This document shows positions 51,404 through 59,616 of a stretch of DNA of 64,000 bases, piece after piece (position 1 is the first letter of the stretch; each line of letters begins with the position of its first letter). The stretch is taken from NCBI GenBank assembly GCA_003534295.1, contig DPDV01000007.1, forward strand, positions 35,489 to 99,488, read 5' to 3'. The notes under the pieces were generated by a model. It worked only from the letters and a program-made list of their open reading frames with translations, was not told the origin of the DNA and ran no database searches. Position numbers and translations under genes: made by a program. Source of the DNA: Clostridiales bacterium. Its GTDB lineage: Bacteria; Bacillota; Clostridia; TANB77; CAG-508.

Positions 51404-51727
51404 ATGAAGAAAATTGGAGATAAATATACTAACAATATTTTTGAAAATATAAAACATATAGATGAACATGAAAGTGAATATTGGTATGCTAGGGAACTTT
51501 CAAAAGTTTTAGAATATAGAGATTGGAGAAATTTTTTAAAGGTTTTAAATAAAGCAAAAGATGCTTGTAAAAATTCTGGGTTTAATATAGATGAACAACT
51601 TGTTGAGGTCAACAGGTTGTCAAAAAGAAACAATAATGCTATTGCTAATATACAAGATTATAAACTTTCAAGAAGAAAGGGAGCTTTCAAAAACAAAATC
51701 TTTTTAAAAGATGTTGAGGAGGATTAG
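51404..51727 (+). pseudogene. dinD: DinD N-terminal fragment (module 2)
   Basis: AAGAAGG precedes ATG at 51404. The frame has the DinD N-terminus: EYWYARELSKVLEYRDWRNF, LKVLNKAKDACKNSGFNIDE and the LSKRNNNAIANIQDYKLSR. It then departs after LSR with RKGAFKNKIFL and a stop, where the family reads YICYLIVQN. So only the first ~90 of ~280 residues remain. A closely similar but longer remnant is at 54454. Confidence 0.8.
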
Positions 51728-51735
51728 ATTTTATA

Positions 51736-52380
51736 ATGAAATTAATAGATGATACAGAATTTTTAGTAATAGATTTTGAAACGATTACTCCAAAAGGAAG
51801 ACCACCAGAGCCAATAGAAGTAGGAATATTAAGAATAAAACAAAAAAAAATAGATAATAATGCATCAATTGATTGGCTGATTAAGCCACCAGAAGGTTTA
51901 CACTTAACGCGTTTTGATACTTCACAAACAGGTATAACAGAACAAGATTTAATGCATGGTATAGATGCTAAAAGAGCAATGAGAATAATTGATAAATCTT
52001 GTTCAAAAAAAGACTATGTATTTATTGCACAAAATGCTAAATATGAAGCTAATATTTTATCTCATTATACAGATGAATGTAAAGGAATAGCTAAAACACC
52101 AATAATAGATACTATTTTATTAGCCAAACATGTTTTACCAAAATTGTCAAATTACAAATTAGATACCTTGGCAAGCACATTGGGATTACGAATCCCAGAA
52201 AATAGGCATAGAGCTCTTTCTGATTGCTTTTTAACAGCAGAAGTCTTTTTAAAATTACTTGAACTACAAAAAGGAAAGCATGAGATAATATATTTGGATG
52301 AGTTATTAAATATTGCGAAAATAAAAACAAAATATAGCGAACCTCAACAATTGACATTGGGAGATTTCATGGGATTGTAA
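51736..52380 (+). CDS. DnaQ-like DEDDh 3'-5' exonuclease
   Basis: The 214-residue protein carries the DEDDh motifs: FLVIDFETITPKGRPPEPIE (Exo I, Asp-Glu), FIAQNAKYEANILSHY (Exo II, Asn replaced Asp-x-E context), and HRALSDCFLTAEVFLKLL (Exo III, His and Asp). The Exo II motif has NAKYEAN where many have HNxxFD, so check catalysis. Similar proteins process DNA 3' ends or RNA. It follows the DinD remnant by eight bases; co-expression is likely. Confidence 0.8.
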   Translation: MKLIDDTEFLVIDFETITPKGRPPEPIEVGILRIKQKKIDNNASIDWLIKPPEGLHLTRFDTSQTGITEQDLMHGIDAKRAMRIIDKSCSKKDYVFIAQNAKYEANILSHYTDECKGIAKTPIIDTILLAKHVLPKLSNYKLDTLASTLGLRIPENRHRALSDCFLTAEVFLKLLELQKGKHEIIYLDELLNIAKIKTKYSEPQQLTLGDFMGL

Positions 52381-52417
52381 AGATAACTTTTATTTAACGA
52401 AATGGGGTGCGATAATA

Positions 52418-53395
52418 ATGCAAATTGGAATTGATGTAGATGGACTATTACTTGATCAAAATATTAAAGTAAATATTACAAACATAGATGATAATGATTA
52501 TATTTGTATTTCTGATTTTGGTAAATACAAAGAGGGAAAATCGAAAGCTGATGACATTATAAGAAACTGGTTAAGAAATAGAATTACTTTGAAATTTTTA
52601 GGAACATGGGAGTCTATTTATAATCCAAATTTTAATTCCGTCGAATTCGACGGGTTTAGAAAAAGTGCAGGACTTCATACATTTACATTAAGTGTTACTG
52701 AATGGTGTGATAAAACAAATGCGATTGGAATATATTCAAAGCGTGGAAAATATGGTGGAACATATGCACATAAAGATATTGCATTTGAATTTGCATCAGC
52801 AATTAGTCCGGTATTTAAACTGTATTTAATAAAAGAATTTGAAAGGTTAAAAGAAATTGAAAGTCAAAACAGGGAGTGGAATGTCAGTATGATTACTGGA
52901 ATTATAAAAAATAAAGTATATACTGGAGACTTAATTCAACAAAAGCGAAAACGAATTAGTTTTAAAAATCATAAATTAATAAAGACAAAAGAAGACGAGT
53001 TAATAATTACAAAGAATAATCATATGGACATAATAAGCAAAGAGCAATTTGCAAGAGTGCAAGATATAATTAAACATTCAGTAAAAGTAAATTCAAATAA
53101 TGAATATGATATTTTTTCAGGATATTTGAAATGTGCAGAATGTGATAGTAATTTGACTATTAGAAAGAGCAAAGAATATACATATTATGCATGCTCATCA
53201 CATGTAAGGAAAAGAGGATGCAATAACAAACATACTATAAGAAAAGATTTTTTAGAAGAAAAAGTTATTACAGAAATAAATAATAGACAAGATACTAAAA
53301 TAGATAAGTTGAATAGAAAGTATATTTTTGATTTAATAAATATGATATATTTAAATCAAGATGGCTCAATAAAAATAGAGTTTAAAAGGAAATAG
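52418..53395 (+). CDS. KilA-N domain fused to a serine recombinase C-terminal fragment
   Basis: The 325-residue frame joins two unrelated pieces. Residues 1-~150 form a KilA-N domain (YICISDFGKYKEGKSKAD, TLSVTEWCDKTNAIGIYSKR, GGTYAHKDIAFEFASAISPV). From about residue 153 the sequence becomes the recombinase domain end and zinc ribbon of a large serine recombinase: WNVSMITGIIKNKVYTGDLI, CAECDSNLTIRKSKEYTYYA (with CSSHVRKRGCNN). The join is at a shared EWNV-type motif (KilA-N proteins read EWSVRRSL here), so it looks like recombination at microhomology. Whether it is made is unknown. Confidence 0.75.
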   Translation: MQIGIDVDGLLLDQNIKVNITNIDDNDYICISDFGKYKEGKSKADDIIRNWLRNRITLKFLGTWESIYNPNFNSVEFDGFRKSAGLHTFTLSVTEWCDKTNAIGIYSKRGKYGGTYAHKDIAFEFASAISPVFKLYLIKEFERLKEIESQNREWNVSMITGIIKNKVYTGDLIQQKRKRISFKNHKLIKTKEDELIITKNNHMDIISKEQFARVQDIIKHSVKVNSNNEYDIFSGYLKCAECDSNLTIRKSKEYTYYACSSHVRKRGCNNKHTIRKDFLEEKVITEINNRQDTKIDKLNRKYIFDLINMIYLNQDGSIKIEFKRK

Positions 53396-53405
53396 GGTGA
53401 GTAAA

Positions 53406-54236
53406 ATGAGTGAGAATATAAGTAAGAAAATTGTTGCAATAGGTGGAGGAGAAAATGGAAGATTAAAATCTGATGGTACAAGATTACCTTATGAATTAGA
53501 AAAACAAGATAGAGAGATAATTAGATTAACAGGCAAAGAAAATCCTAATTTTTTGTTTATAGGACATTCACAATTATTGGAAAATCAAGAAGGCTATTTT
53601 CAAGTAATGAAAGCTGTTTATGAACAGAGATATGGATGTAGTTGTAAAGACCTAAAAAGTAACAAATTAAATGATGTAGAGTATGTAAAAACATTAATCG
53701 ATTGGGCTGATATTATATATGAAGGTGGAGGCAATACTCTAGATATGATTAAAATGTGGAAAGAAACTGGATTCGATAAAACTTTAAGACAAGCATGGGA
53801 ATCTGGAAAAGTAATGTGTGGAGTATCTGCTGGTGCAAATTGCTGGTTTAAAGAATGCTCTTCTGACTCTTTAAAAATTAAGTATGGAGATGACCAGCCA
53901 TTAATTGGTATGGAATGTTTAGGCTTTATTGATGGATTATTTGTATCACATTGTGATGCACCAGGAAGAAGAGAAAACGTAAAAGAATTATTAAGAACAA
54001 GTAATCAAGTAGGATTATCTATGTCAAATTGTACAGCCTTAGAGATAGTAGATGACAAGTATAGATTAATAATAAGCGATGCCTCGTATCATGGCATTGA
54101 AGCATATGGTTTAAAATCATATTGGGATAACGGAAAATATTTAGAGAAAAAAATAGACGATTCAAATGTGTTTAAACCATTAGAAGAATTACTAAGTAAA
54201 AATATAGTAATTAATAATGATGAAAGAGAGATATAA
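53406..54236 (+). CDS. Peptidase E-like serine dipeptidase (family S51)
   Basis: The ~276-residue protein begins KKIVAIGGGENGRLKSD and contains the nucleophile elbow VMCGVSAGANCWF (GxSAG), an IYEGGGNTLDMIKMW strand, GLFVSHCDAPGRRE (catalytic His region) and ALEIVDDKYRLIISD. These match peptidase E/cyanophycinase-like enzymes that remove Asp or process arginine-rich peptides. A GTG at 53397 is an alternative start; AGGGTGA favours the ATG at 53406. It lies in module 2. Confidence 0.82.
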   Translation: MSENISKKIVAIGGGENGRLKSDGTRLPYELEKQDREIIRLTGKENPNFLFIGHSQLLENQEGYFQVMKAVYEQRYGCSCKDLKSNKLNDVEYVKTLIDWADIIYEGGGNTLDMIKMWKETGFDKTLRQAWESGKVMCGVSAGANCWFKECSSDSLKIKYGDDQPLIGMECLGFIDGLFVSHCDAPGRRENVKELLRTSNQVGLSMSNCTALEIVDDKYRLIISDASYHGIEAYGLKSYWDNGKYLEKKIDDSNVFKPLEELLSKNIVINNDEREI

Positions 54237-54237
54237 T

Positions 54238-54330
54238 ATGAGTAATAAAGAAGAAAAAAGTTGTGCAAGTACAAGTATCAACTGGTATAAACCGAATTAT
54301 GGAAAACTTCCTATGAAGTCTTATAAATAA
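54238..54330 (+). other. Copy B of the rbgA 5' end, diverged
   Basis: The 30-codon frame starts MSNKEEKSCASTSINW and, after the shared core AACTGGTA, continues YKPNYGKLPMKSYK to a stop. The initial part is shorter and different from copies A and C, but STSINW and the core are identical to copy A. The continuing sequence resembles module repeats (YGKL-type, TATGGAAAACTT). Confidence 0.65.
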
Positions 54331-54440
54331 AGATTTTTAGTCTTATCCCTTTTTACATTTTATAACTGGAAAATGATAGTTATTTTAAATAAAATAGAGG
54401 TAATAACGACTTATGGAAAACTTTTATATGAAGCAATAAA
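54280..54440 (+). repeat. Module repeat R3
   Basis: After the core it reads GGTATAAACCGAATTATGGA, then CTTTTTACATTTTATAA and at 54393-54412 an att-like AGAGGTAATAACGACTTATG followed by GAAAACTTTTATATGAAG. It is more diverged than R2 and R4. Confidence 0.55.
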
Positions 54441-54453
54441 TAAGGAGATAGTA

Positions 54454-55060
54454 ATGAAGAAAATTGAAAATAGATATACTAATAATATTTTTGAAAATAT
54501 TAAACATATAGATGAATATGGAAATGAATATTGGTATGCTAGAGAACTTTCAAAAATTTTAGAATATAAAGACTGGAGAAACTTCTTAAAGGTTTTAAAT
54601 AAAGCAAAAGATGCTTGTAAAAATTCTGGGTTTAATATAGATGAACAACTTGTTGAGGTCAACAAAGAAATAATAATGCCACTGCTAATATACAAGATTA
54701 TAAACTTTCAAGATATATATGTTATTTAATAGTACAAAATGCAGATCCAAGCAAAGAAGTTGTTGCTTTAGGACAAACCTATTTTGCTATTCAAACAAGA
54801 AAACAAGAAATAACAGAGCAAGAATATGATTCATTATCAGATGACGAAAAAAGATTTTATCAAAGGAAATTAACGAGACAAGGTAATTATACTTTACAAA
54901 GAGTTGCTTCTGCAGCAGGTGTTAAAAATATGGCTGAGTTTCATAATGCAGGGTATAAAGGTTTATATAAGGTTTATATAATGGTGAAACCGCTGATGAT
55001 ATATTTAAAAGGAAAAAATTAGAAATAACAGAGCAAAAGAAACTTGATGAAATAAAATAG
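54454..55060 (+). pseudogene. dinD: DinD pseudogene (module 3)
   Basis: GGAG precedes ATG at 54454. The first ~72 codons match DinD (EYWYARELSKILEYKDWRNF, NSGFNIDEQLVEVNK). A ~10-base deletion relative to the copy at 51404 shifts the frame; the reading continues in a second frame (YICYLIVQNADPSKEVVALG, QTYFAIQTRKQEITEQ, GNYTLQRVASAAGVKNMAE) and breaks again near GLYNGETADD. The last stop is at ~55060. It is a multiply frameshifted remnant of a DNA-damage-inducible gene. Confidence 0.82.
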
Positions 55061-55083
55061 TAATTTGTAGGGAGATGAAATTA

Positions 55084-55521
55084 GTGAAAATTAGAAAAAT
55101 ATTAAAAGAAGAAATGAAAAAAGCATTAGAATTAGTTTGGAAAGTGTTTTTGGAATATGAAGCACCTGATTACGCCGAAGAAGGTATAAAAGAATTTAAA
55201 AAAACAATTGATGATGTTTCCTGGATTGAAGCAAGAGATTTTTATGGGGCTTACGATGAAAGTAATAAAATATTAGGAGTTATAGCAACAAAAGATGTTA
55301 CTCATATAGCATTATTCTTTGTAGATGGAAAATACCACAAACAAGGAATAGGAAAGAAGCTATATTACAAAGTAGAATCATTAAATAACAATGAATTTTT
55401 TACTGTAAATTCTTCTCCGTATGCACATGAAGTTTATAAACATTTGGGATTTATAGATACAGATAAAGAGCAAAGTATTAAAGGATTAAGATTTTATCCA
55501 ATGAAAAAGAATTTGAAATAA
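55084..55521 (+). CDS. GNAT family N-acetyltransferase
   Basis: The ~145-residue protein has the GNAT acetyl-CoA loop: ALFFVDGKYHKQGIGKKLYY (motif A) and SSPYAHEVYKHLGFID (motif B). The GTG at 55084 is preferred for its GGGAG spacing; an ATG at 55075 is an alternative. The N-terminal half is acidic and helical (EYEAPDYAEEGIKEFKKTID). Substrate unknown. It is in module 3, 24 bases after the DinD remnant. Confidence 0.75.
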   Translation: MKIRKILKEEMKKALELVWKVFLEYEAPDYAEEGIKEFKKTIDDVSWIEARDFYGAYDESNKILGVIATKDVTHIALFFVDGKYHKQGIGKKLYYKVESLNNNEFFTVNSSPYAHEVYKHLGFIDTDKEQSIKGLRFYPMKKNLK

Positions 55522-55559
55522 AAAAACAAACTACAAGTTGTAAAAAGGAAGTGAAGAAG

Positions 55560-56300
55560 ATGATAGGAATAAGTATAGCAGCAAAAAAAGAATGGGAAGC
55601 AACTTTAAATTATTTTGGACTGAACCATGAAGAATGTGAAAAATATCCTTTTGGAGAATATTTTAAAAAAATCATTGATAACAAAGAAGTTGTTTTTTAT
55701 TTAGGTGGAGTAAGAAAAATGAATGCATCAGCATCTACTCAATATATGATAGATCACTTTAATCTTGCAAAAATAATTGTAGCAGGAACTTGCGCTGGAA
55801 TTAATGATAGTTATAGCCAATTAGATATTTTCATACCTAATAAGGCTGTTCAATATGATTGTACAGTTAAAGAAACAGAACCTTTAATAAAAGATTCATT
55901 TACTGTTTTAAATAATTTTGAAAATGAGTCAATTTTAACAGGTACTATAGGAACTGCTGATAAACCAGTTGTTATGTGGAAAGATTATTTGGAACTAAAA
56001 GAAAATAATATTACAATAGCAGATACAGAATCAGCAGCTATTATGTATATATGTAGAGCGAATGACGTTGAATGTATTGTTATAAAAGGAATATCAGATT
56101 TTCCTAAAAATGAAGCAGAAACTAGTAACGAAGAATCTCATGAAGAACAATTGAATACATTTTTAGAAAATATACCTAAAATAATGACAAAGATTTATGA
56201 TCATTATTTAGTATATGCTTTAAGAACTAGTATAAATTATCAGGAATATGAATCAAAATCGACTACAATAAAAAATAATGATTTGTATGGGTATAACTAG
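55560..56300 (+). CDS. Nucleoside phosphorylase-like protein (PNP/MTA-SAH nucleosidase superfamily)
   Basis: The ~246-residue protein has the phosphorylase superfamily pattern: MIGISIAAKKEWEATLNYF at the N-terminus, VVFYLGGVRKMNASASTQYM (glycine-rich, GGxGxxxA-like), IIVAGTCAGINDSYSQLDIF (GTAGGL-like), and IADTESAAIMYICRANDVEC ... KGISDFP (E-SAA motif and D of the base-binding pocket). It may cleave N-glycosidic bonds of nucleosides; nucleosidase effectors of this superfamily also occur in phage-defence systems. The ATG at 55560 has GGAAGTG nearby. In module 3. Confidence 0.75.
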   Translation: MIGISIAAKKEWEATLNYFGLNHEECEKYPFGEYFKKIIDNKEVVFYLGGVRKMNASASTQYMIDHFNLAKIIVAGTCAGINDSYSQLDIFIPNKAVQYDCTVKETEPLIKDSFTVLNNFENESILTGTIGTADKPVVMWKDYLELKENNITIADTESAAIMYICRANDVECIVIKGISDFPKNEAETSNEESHEEQLNTFLENIPKIMTKIYDHYLVYALRTSINYQEYESKSTTIKNNDLYGYN

Positions 56301-56320
56301 GAAGTTAATAATAATTAAAA

Positions 56321-56423
56321 GGAAGTGATTAAAATGGATATGTATCAAAAGAGAAAAATTAGACAAGAAAAGAAAAATAATGATAGTCCAAAAAGTTTTC
56401 CATCAGTCGGAATTAACTGGTAA
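56321..56423 (+). other. Copy C of the rbgA 5' end
   Basis: GGAAGTGATTAAAATG is followed by 29 codons starting MDMYQKRKIRQEKKNND and ending SVGINW and a stop. It matches the RbgA N-terminus (MNMYQKRKIRAEKKNNN) more closely than copy A does and also ends at TTAACTGGTA. After the core comes R4. Confidence 0.82.
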
Positions 56424-56560
56424 AGAACGACTTATATAAACTCTCTTTAAAACCCTTATTTTATAAGACTTTTAATTAAAATCCTTTTTACAATTTTTAA
56501 TAAAAAATTAATAAAAATTAGGTAAGAACACTATTAAACCCTTGAAAATAAAAGAAAAAA
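56418..56560 (+). repeat. Module repeat R4
   Basis: GGTAAAGAACGACTTATATA and the following CTTATTTTATAAGACTTTT are almost identical to R2; the second half (CCTTTTTACAATTTTTAATA) is close to R1; a second att-like AATTAGGTAAGAAC lies at 56516-56529. Confidence 0.7.
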
Positions 56561-56659
56561 ATAAAATCTCTTTTTACATTTTAAACATATTTTTACTTGA
56601 AAAGTGTTAAAAAAATAAATGTGCAGGAGTTATGAAAAACAATGGAAAGGATGTGAATT

Positions 56660-57670
56660 ATGCTAGATAAAAATTTTAAAGATATTATTAGTAATATTAA
56701 AGAAGAAATTATAAATACGCAAATTAAAACTATGCAAGAAGTTAATAGTAATTTAATTATGTTGTATTTTAAATTAGGAAAAATCGTTTCAGAAAACAAA
56801 CAATATGGAAATAATTTTACGAAGCAAGTGTCAATAGAACTTAAATTAACTTTTCCTAATATGAAAGGCTTTTCTGAAAGAAATATAAGGTCAATGAGAT
56901 TATTCTATGAAGAATATGCTGATGATGAAAAATGGCAACAGCTTGTTGCCAAATTACCTTGGGGACATAATTTATTACTAATTGAAAAAATTAAAGATAA
57001 GGACATTAGAAAAATATATGCCGAAAATACTATTAAAAATGGATGGAGTAGAAATGTACTTGCTATTCAAATTGAAACAAAATTTCATAAAAGAATAGGA
57101 AATAGTAACAATAATTTTAATGCAATGTTACCTCCAAAAGATAGTGATTTAGTGAATAATACCATAAAAGATCCATATATTTTTGATTTTATTACATTAA
57201 AAGAAGAATATAAGGAAAAAGAATTGGAAACCGCTTTAATAAATAAAATAAGAAATGTATTGCTAGAATTAGGAAAAGGCTTTAGTTTTGTCGGAAATCA
57301 ATACAAAATTTCAGTTGATAATCAAGATTTTTATATTGATTTGCTATTTTATCATTTGGAACTTAGATGTTATGTAGTTGTTGAATTAAAAGCAAGCGAA
57401 TTTAAACCAGAATATATAGGACAATTAGGATTTTATGTAACAGCAGTTAATGAAACAATAAAAAAAGAATGTGATGCACCTACGATTGGTTTATTATTAT
57501 GTAGAGGAAAGAATAGGCTAACGGTAGATTGGTCTTTGAAATCTACCAATGTTCCTATAGGGGTTTCAACTTATGAATTGAAAGAACAACTACCAAAAGA
57601 ATTAATGGATAAATTACCAACAGAAGAAGAAATAAACTTATATTTAGATATAGATGAAACAAATGAATAG
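56660..57670 (+). CDS. DUF1016 (YhcG-like) PD-(D/E)XK nuclease family protein
   Basis: The 336-residue protein matches the YhcG/DUF1016 family. The N-terminal half (DUF1016_N) has YFKLGKIVSENKQYGNNFTK, FSERNIRSMRLFYEEYADDE and LPWGHNLLLIEKIKD. The C-terminal half is a PD-(D/E)XK nuclease: FYIDLLFYHLELRCYVVVEL followed by KASEFKPEYIGQLGFY, giving the Asp-(x)n-ELK core. Members occur in restriction or defence-type loci. GGAAAGGATGTG precedes the ATG. It is the first gene of module 4. Confidence 0.88.
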   Translation: MLDKNFKDIISNIKEEIINTQIKTMQEVNSNLIMLYFKLGKIVSENKQYGNNFTKQVSIELKLTFPNMKGFSERNIRSMRLFYEEYADDEKWQQLVAKLPWGHNLLLIEKIKDKDIRKIYAENTIKNGWSRNVLAIQIETKFHKRIGNSNNNFNAMLPPKDSDLVNNTIKDPYIFDFITLKEEYKEKELETALINKIRNVLLELGKGFSFVGNQYKISVDNQDFYIDLLFYHLELRCYVVVELKASEFKPEYIGQLGFYVTAVNETIKKECDAPTIGLLLCRGKNRLTVDWSLKSTNVPIGVSTYELKEQLPKELMDKLPTEEEINLYLDIDETNE

Positions 57671-57692
57671 TAATATGATGAGGAGGTTGGTT

Positions 57693-58538
57693 ATGAAAAG
57701 GAAAGTTATAATTATGATTTTTATTACGATTACAATAGTTTTATGTGGATTGTATTTACACTATGAAAACACAAAATTACAAGTAAGTAATTATAAAATA
57801 GTTAATAATAATATACCTGTTGATTTTAATAATTATAAAATAGTGCAAATATCAGATTTTCATAATAATCAATCTAATACTCTAACTAATGATTTAATAA
57901 AAGAAATAGAAAAACAAAAGCCTAATATTATTGTTTTAACAGGAGATTTTATTGATTCTAGTAAAACGAATGTAGAAGTTGCTATGAATTTTATTAAGAA
58001 AATAAATACTATTGCTCCAATTTACTATGTTTCTGGTAATCATGAAGCAAGTGTTAAGAGTTATACAAAAATTAAAGAACAATTAGCTGAAAATAAAGTT
58101 GTTATTTTAGAAAATAAAAAAGAAGAATTAAAAATAAATGAATCGTCAATAAATTTAATAGGTATAGATGATCCAAGAATGGCTTACGAAAGTTTTATAT
58201 CAGATTCTGAAATAGTAAAAGTGGAATTAGATAATACAAAATATAATGGAGATAAATATAATATATTATTATCCCATAGACCAGAATTATTTGATACCTA
58301 TGTCGAAAAGAAAATAGATTTAATATTAACTGGACACGCTCATGGTGGACAAATAAGAATTCCATTTATAGGTGGTATTATTGCACCAAATCAAGGCTTT
58401 TTCCCTAAATATACAAGTGGAGTAATTGAAAAAAATAAGACTACTATGGTAGTGAGCAGAGGAATTGGAAATAGTATTATACCACTTAGAATAAATAACA
58501 GACCAGAATTAGTAGTTATAACATTATACAATAAGTAA
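57693..58538 (+). CDS. Membrane-anchored metallophosphoesterase, YaeI-like
   Basis: The 281-residue protein has an N-terminal membrane anchor (residues ~5-23), then the calcineurin-like motifs: YKIVQISDFHNNQSN (DxH), IIVLTGDFIDSS (GDxxD), YYVSGNHEASVKS (GNHE), LLSHRPELFD and LILTGHAHGGQIRIP (GHxH). YaeI-type enzymes act on lipid phosphates; the true substrate here is unknown. AGGAGG lies before the ATG at 57693, inside the end of the nuclease gene. It is the last gene before rbgA. Confidence 0.85.
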   Translation: MKRKVIIMIFITITIVLCGLYLHYENTKLQVSNYKIVNNNIPVDFNNYKIVQISDFHNNQSNTLTNDLIKEIEKQKPNIIVLTGDFIDSSKTNVEVAMNFIKKINTIAPIYYVSGNHEASVKSYTKIKEQLAENKVVILENKKEELKINESSINLIGIDDPRMAYESFISDSEIVKVELDNTKYNGDKYNILLSHRPELFDTYVEKKIDLILTGHAHGGQIRIPFIGGIIAPNQGFFPKYTSGVIEKNKTTMVVSRGIGNSIIPLRINNRPELVVITLYNK

Positions 58539-58570
58539 AAGACAAATTATAAAAAAGGAAGTGATAAATA

Positions 58571-59524
58571 ATGAACATGTATCAAAAAAGAAAAATCAGA
58601 GCAGAAAAGAAAAATAACAATCAGGAAGAAAAGTTAACTAAAGTCGTTCTTAACTGGTATCCAGGTCATATGGCAAAAACAAAGAGACAAATTGCTGAGG
58701 ACCTAAAATTAATAGATATAGTGATAGAAATATTGGATGCACGAATACCAATAGCAAGTCAAAATCCAGATATAAATAAGTTAATACAAAATAAAAAAAG
58801 AATTATTGTATTGAATAAATCTGATTTAGCAGATAAAAACCAAAACGAGAAGTGGATTAGGTATTTCAAGAATAAGGGGGATTTAGCGATCTTAGTAGAT
58901 TCTAACTCTGGAAAAGGAATAAAGGAATGCATTAATGCAATAAGAAAATGTTACGAAGCGGAAACATACGTACAAAAGGGAAGAATTGGAAAATCAATAA
59001 GAATTATGATTTTAGGAATACCAAATGTTGGAAAGTCATCATTTATAAATAGAATTTCTAAAAAAGCATCTGCACAGGTTGGAAACAAGCCGGGTATAAC
59101 AAGGCAGAAACAGTGGATAAAGGTAGATGATAATATAGAACTTATGGACACCCCAGGCGTATTATGGCCTAAATTTGAGAATGAACAAGTAGCACTAAAT
59201 TTGGCGTATACAGGAACAATTAAAGATGACATATTACAAACAATAGAGATAGGTTTTCAATTGTTGAAGTTTCTAGTTAAAAATTATAGAAAGAATATAA
59301 TTGAAAGATATAAATTAGACCCAGACCAGATACATAAAATAATGGAACAAGATTTAGAAGAAAATGAGTTGGTTTTAGCAATATTGGATGAAATTGGCAA
59401 AAAAAGAGGAGCTCTAATATCTGGAGGATATGTTGATCAAGAAAAAACAGCTGGTATTATATTAGATGATTTTAGAAATGGAAAATTAGGAGAAATAACA
59501 TTAGAACAAGTGCATAAAACATAG
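58571..59524 (+). CDS. rbgA: Ribosome biogenesis GTPase RbgA (YlqF)
   Basis: The 317-residue circularly permuted GTPase assembles the 50S subunit. Motif order is permuted as expected: LNWYPGHMAKTKRQI, G4 VLNKSDLAD (~residue 81), then G1 GIPNVGKSSF, G2 KPGITR and G3 DTPGVLWP. A 28-residue Lys/Arg/Asn-rich N-terminal extension precedes the usual start (family members begin near WFPGHM). This extension plus the ribosome binding site is exactly the part repeated at 51139, 54238 and 56321. GGAAGTGAT precedes the ATG. Confidence 0.95.
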   Translation: MNMYQKRKIRAEKKNNNQEEKLTKVVLNWYPGHMAKTKRQIAEDLKLIDIVIEILDARIPIASQNPDINKLIQNKKRIIVLNKSDLADKNQNEKWIRYFKNKGDLAILVDSNSGKGIKECINAIRKCYEAETYVQKGRIGKSIRIMILGIPNVGKSSFINRISKKASAQVGNKPGITRQKQWIKVDDNIELMDTPGVLWPKFENEQVALNLAYTGTIKDDILQTIEIGFQLLKFLVKNYRKNIIERYKLDPDQIHKIMEQDLEENELVLAILDEIGKKRGALISGGYVDQEKTAGIILDDFRNGKLGEITLEQVHKT

Positions 59525-59525
59525 G

Positions 59526-59594
59526 GATAGTGTAAAGTAATCTGTGAAAAATGTAGGGGCGATTTTAATCGCCCACACTTCGAAGAAATTACTA
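59526..59594 (+). repeat. Dispersed hairpin repeat, copy 5
   Basis: Just after the rbgA stop and 22 bases before mrnC. The hairpin GGGGCGATTTTAATCGCCC is intact and the end reads CACTTCGAAGAAATTACTAGC. Confidence 0.87.
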
Positions 59595-59616
59595 GCTTAA
59601 GAAAGGAAAGACAAAA

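Noticed and set aside
7672..59594. The dispersed 70-bp repeat as a CRISPR unit
   Set aside because: Copies are single, kilobases apart, and not separated by uniform spacers; no cas gene is present in the window.
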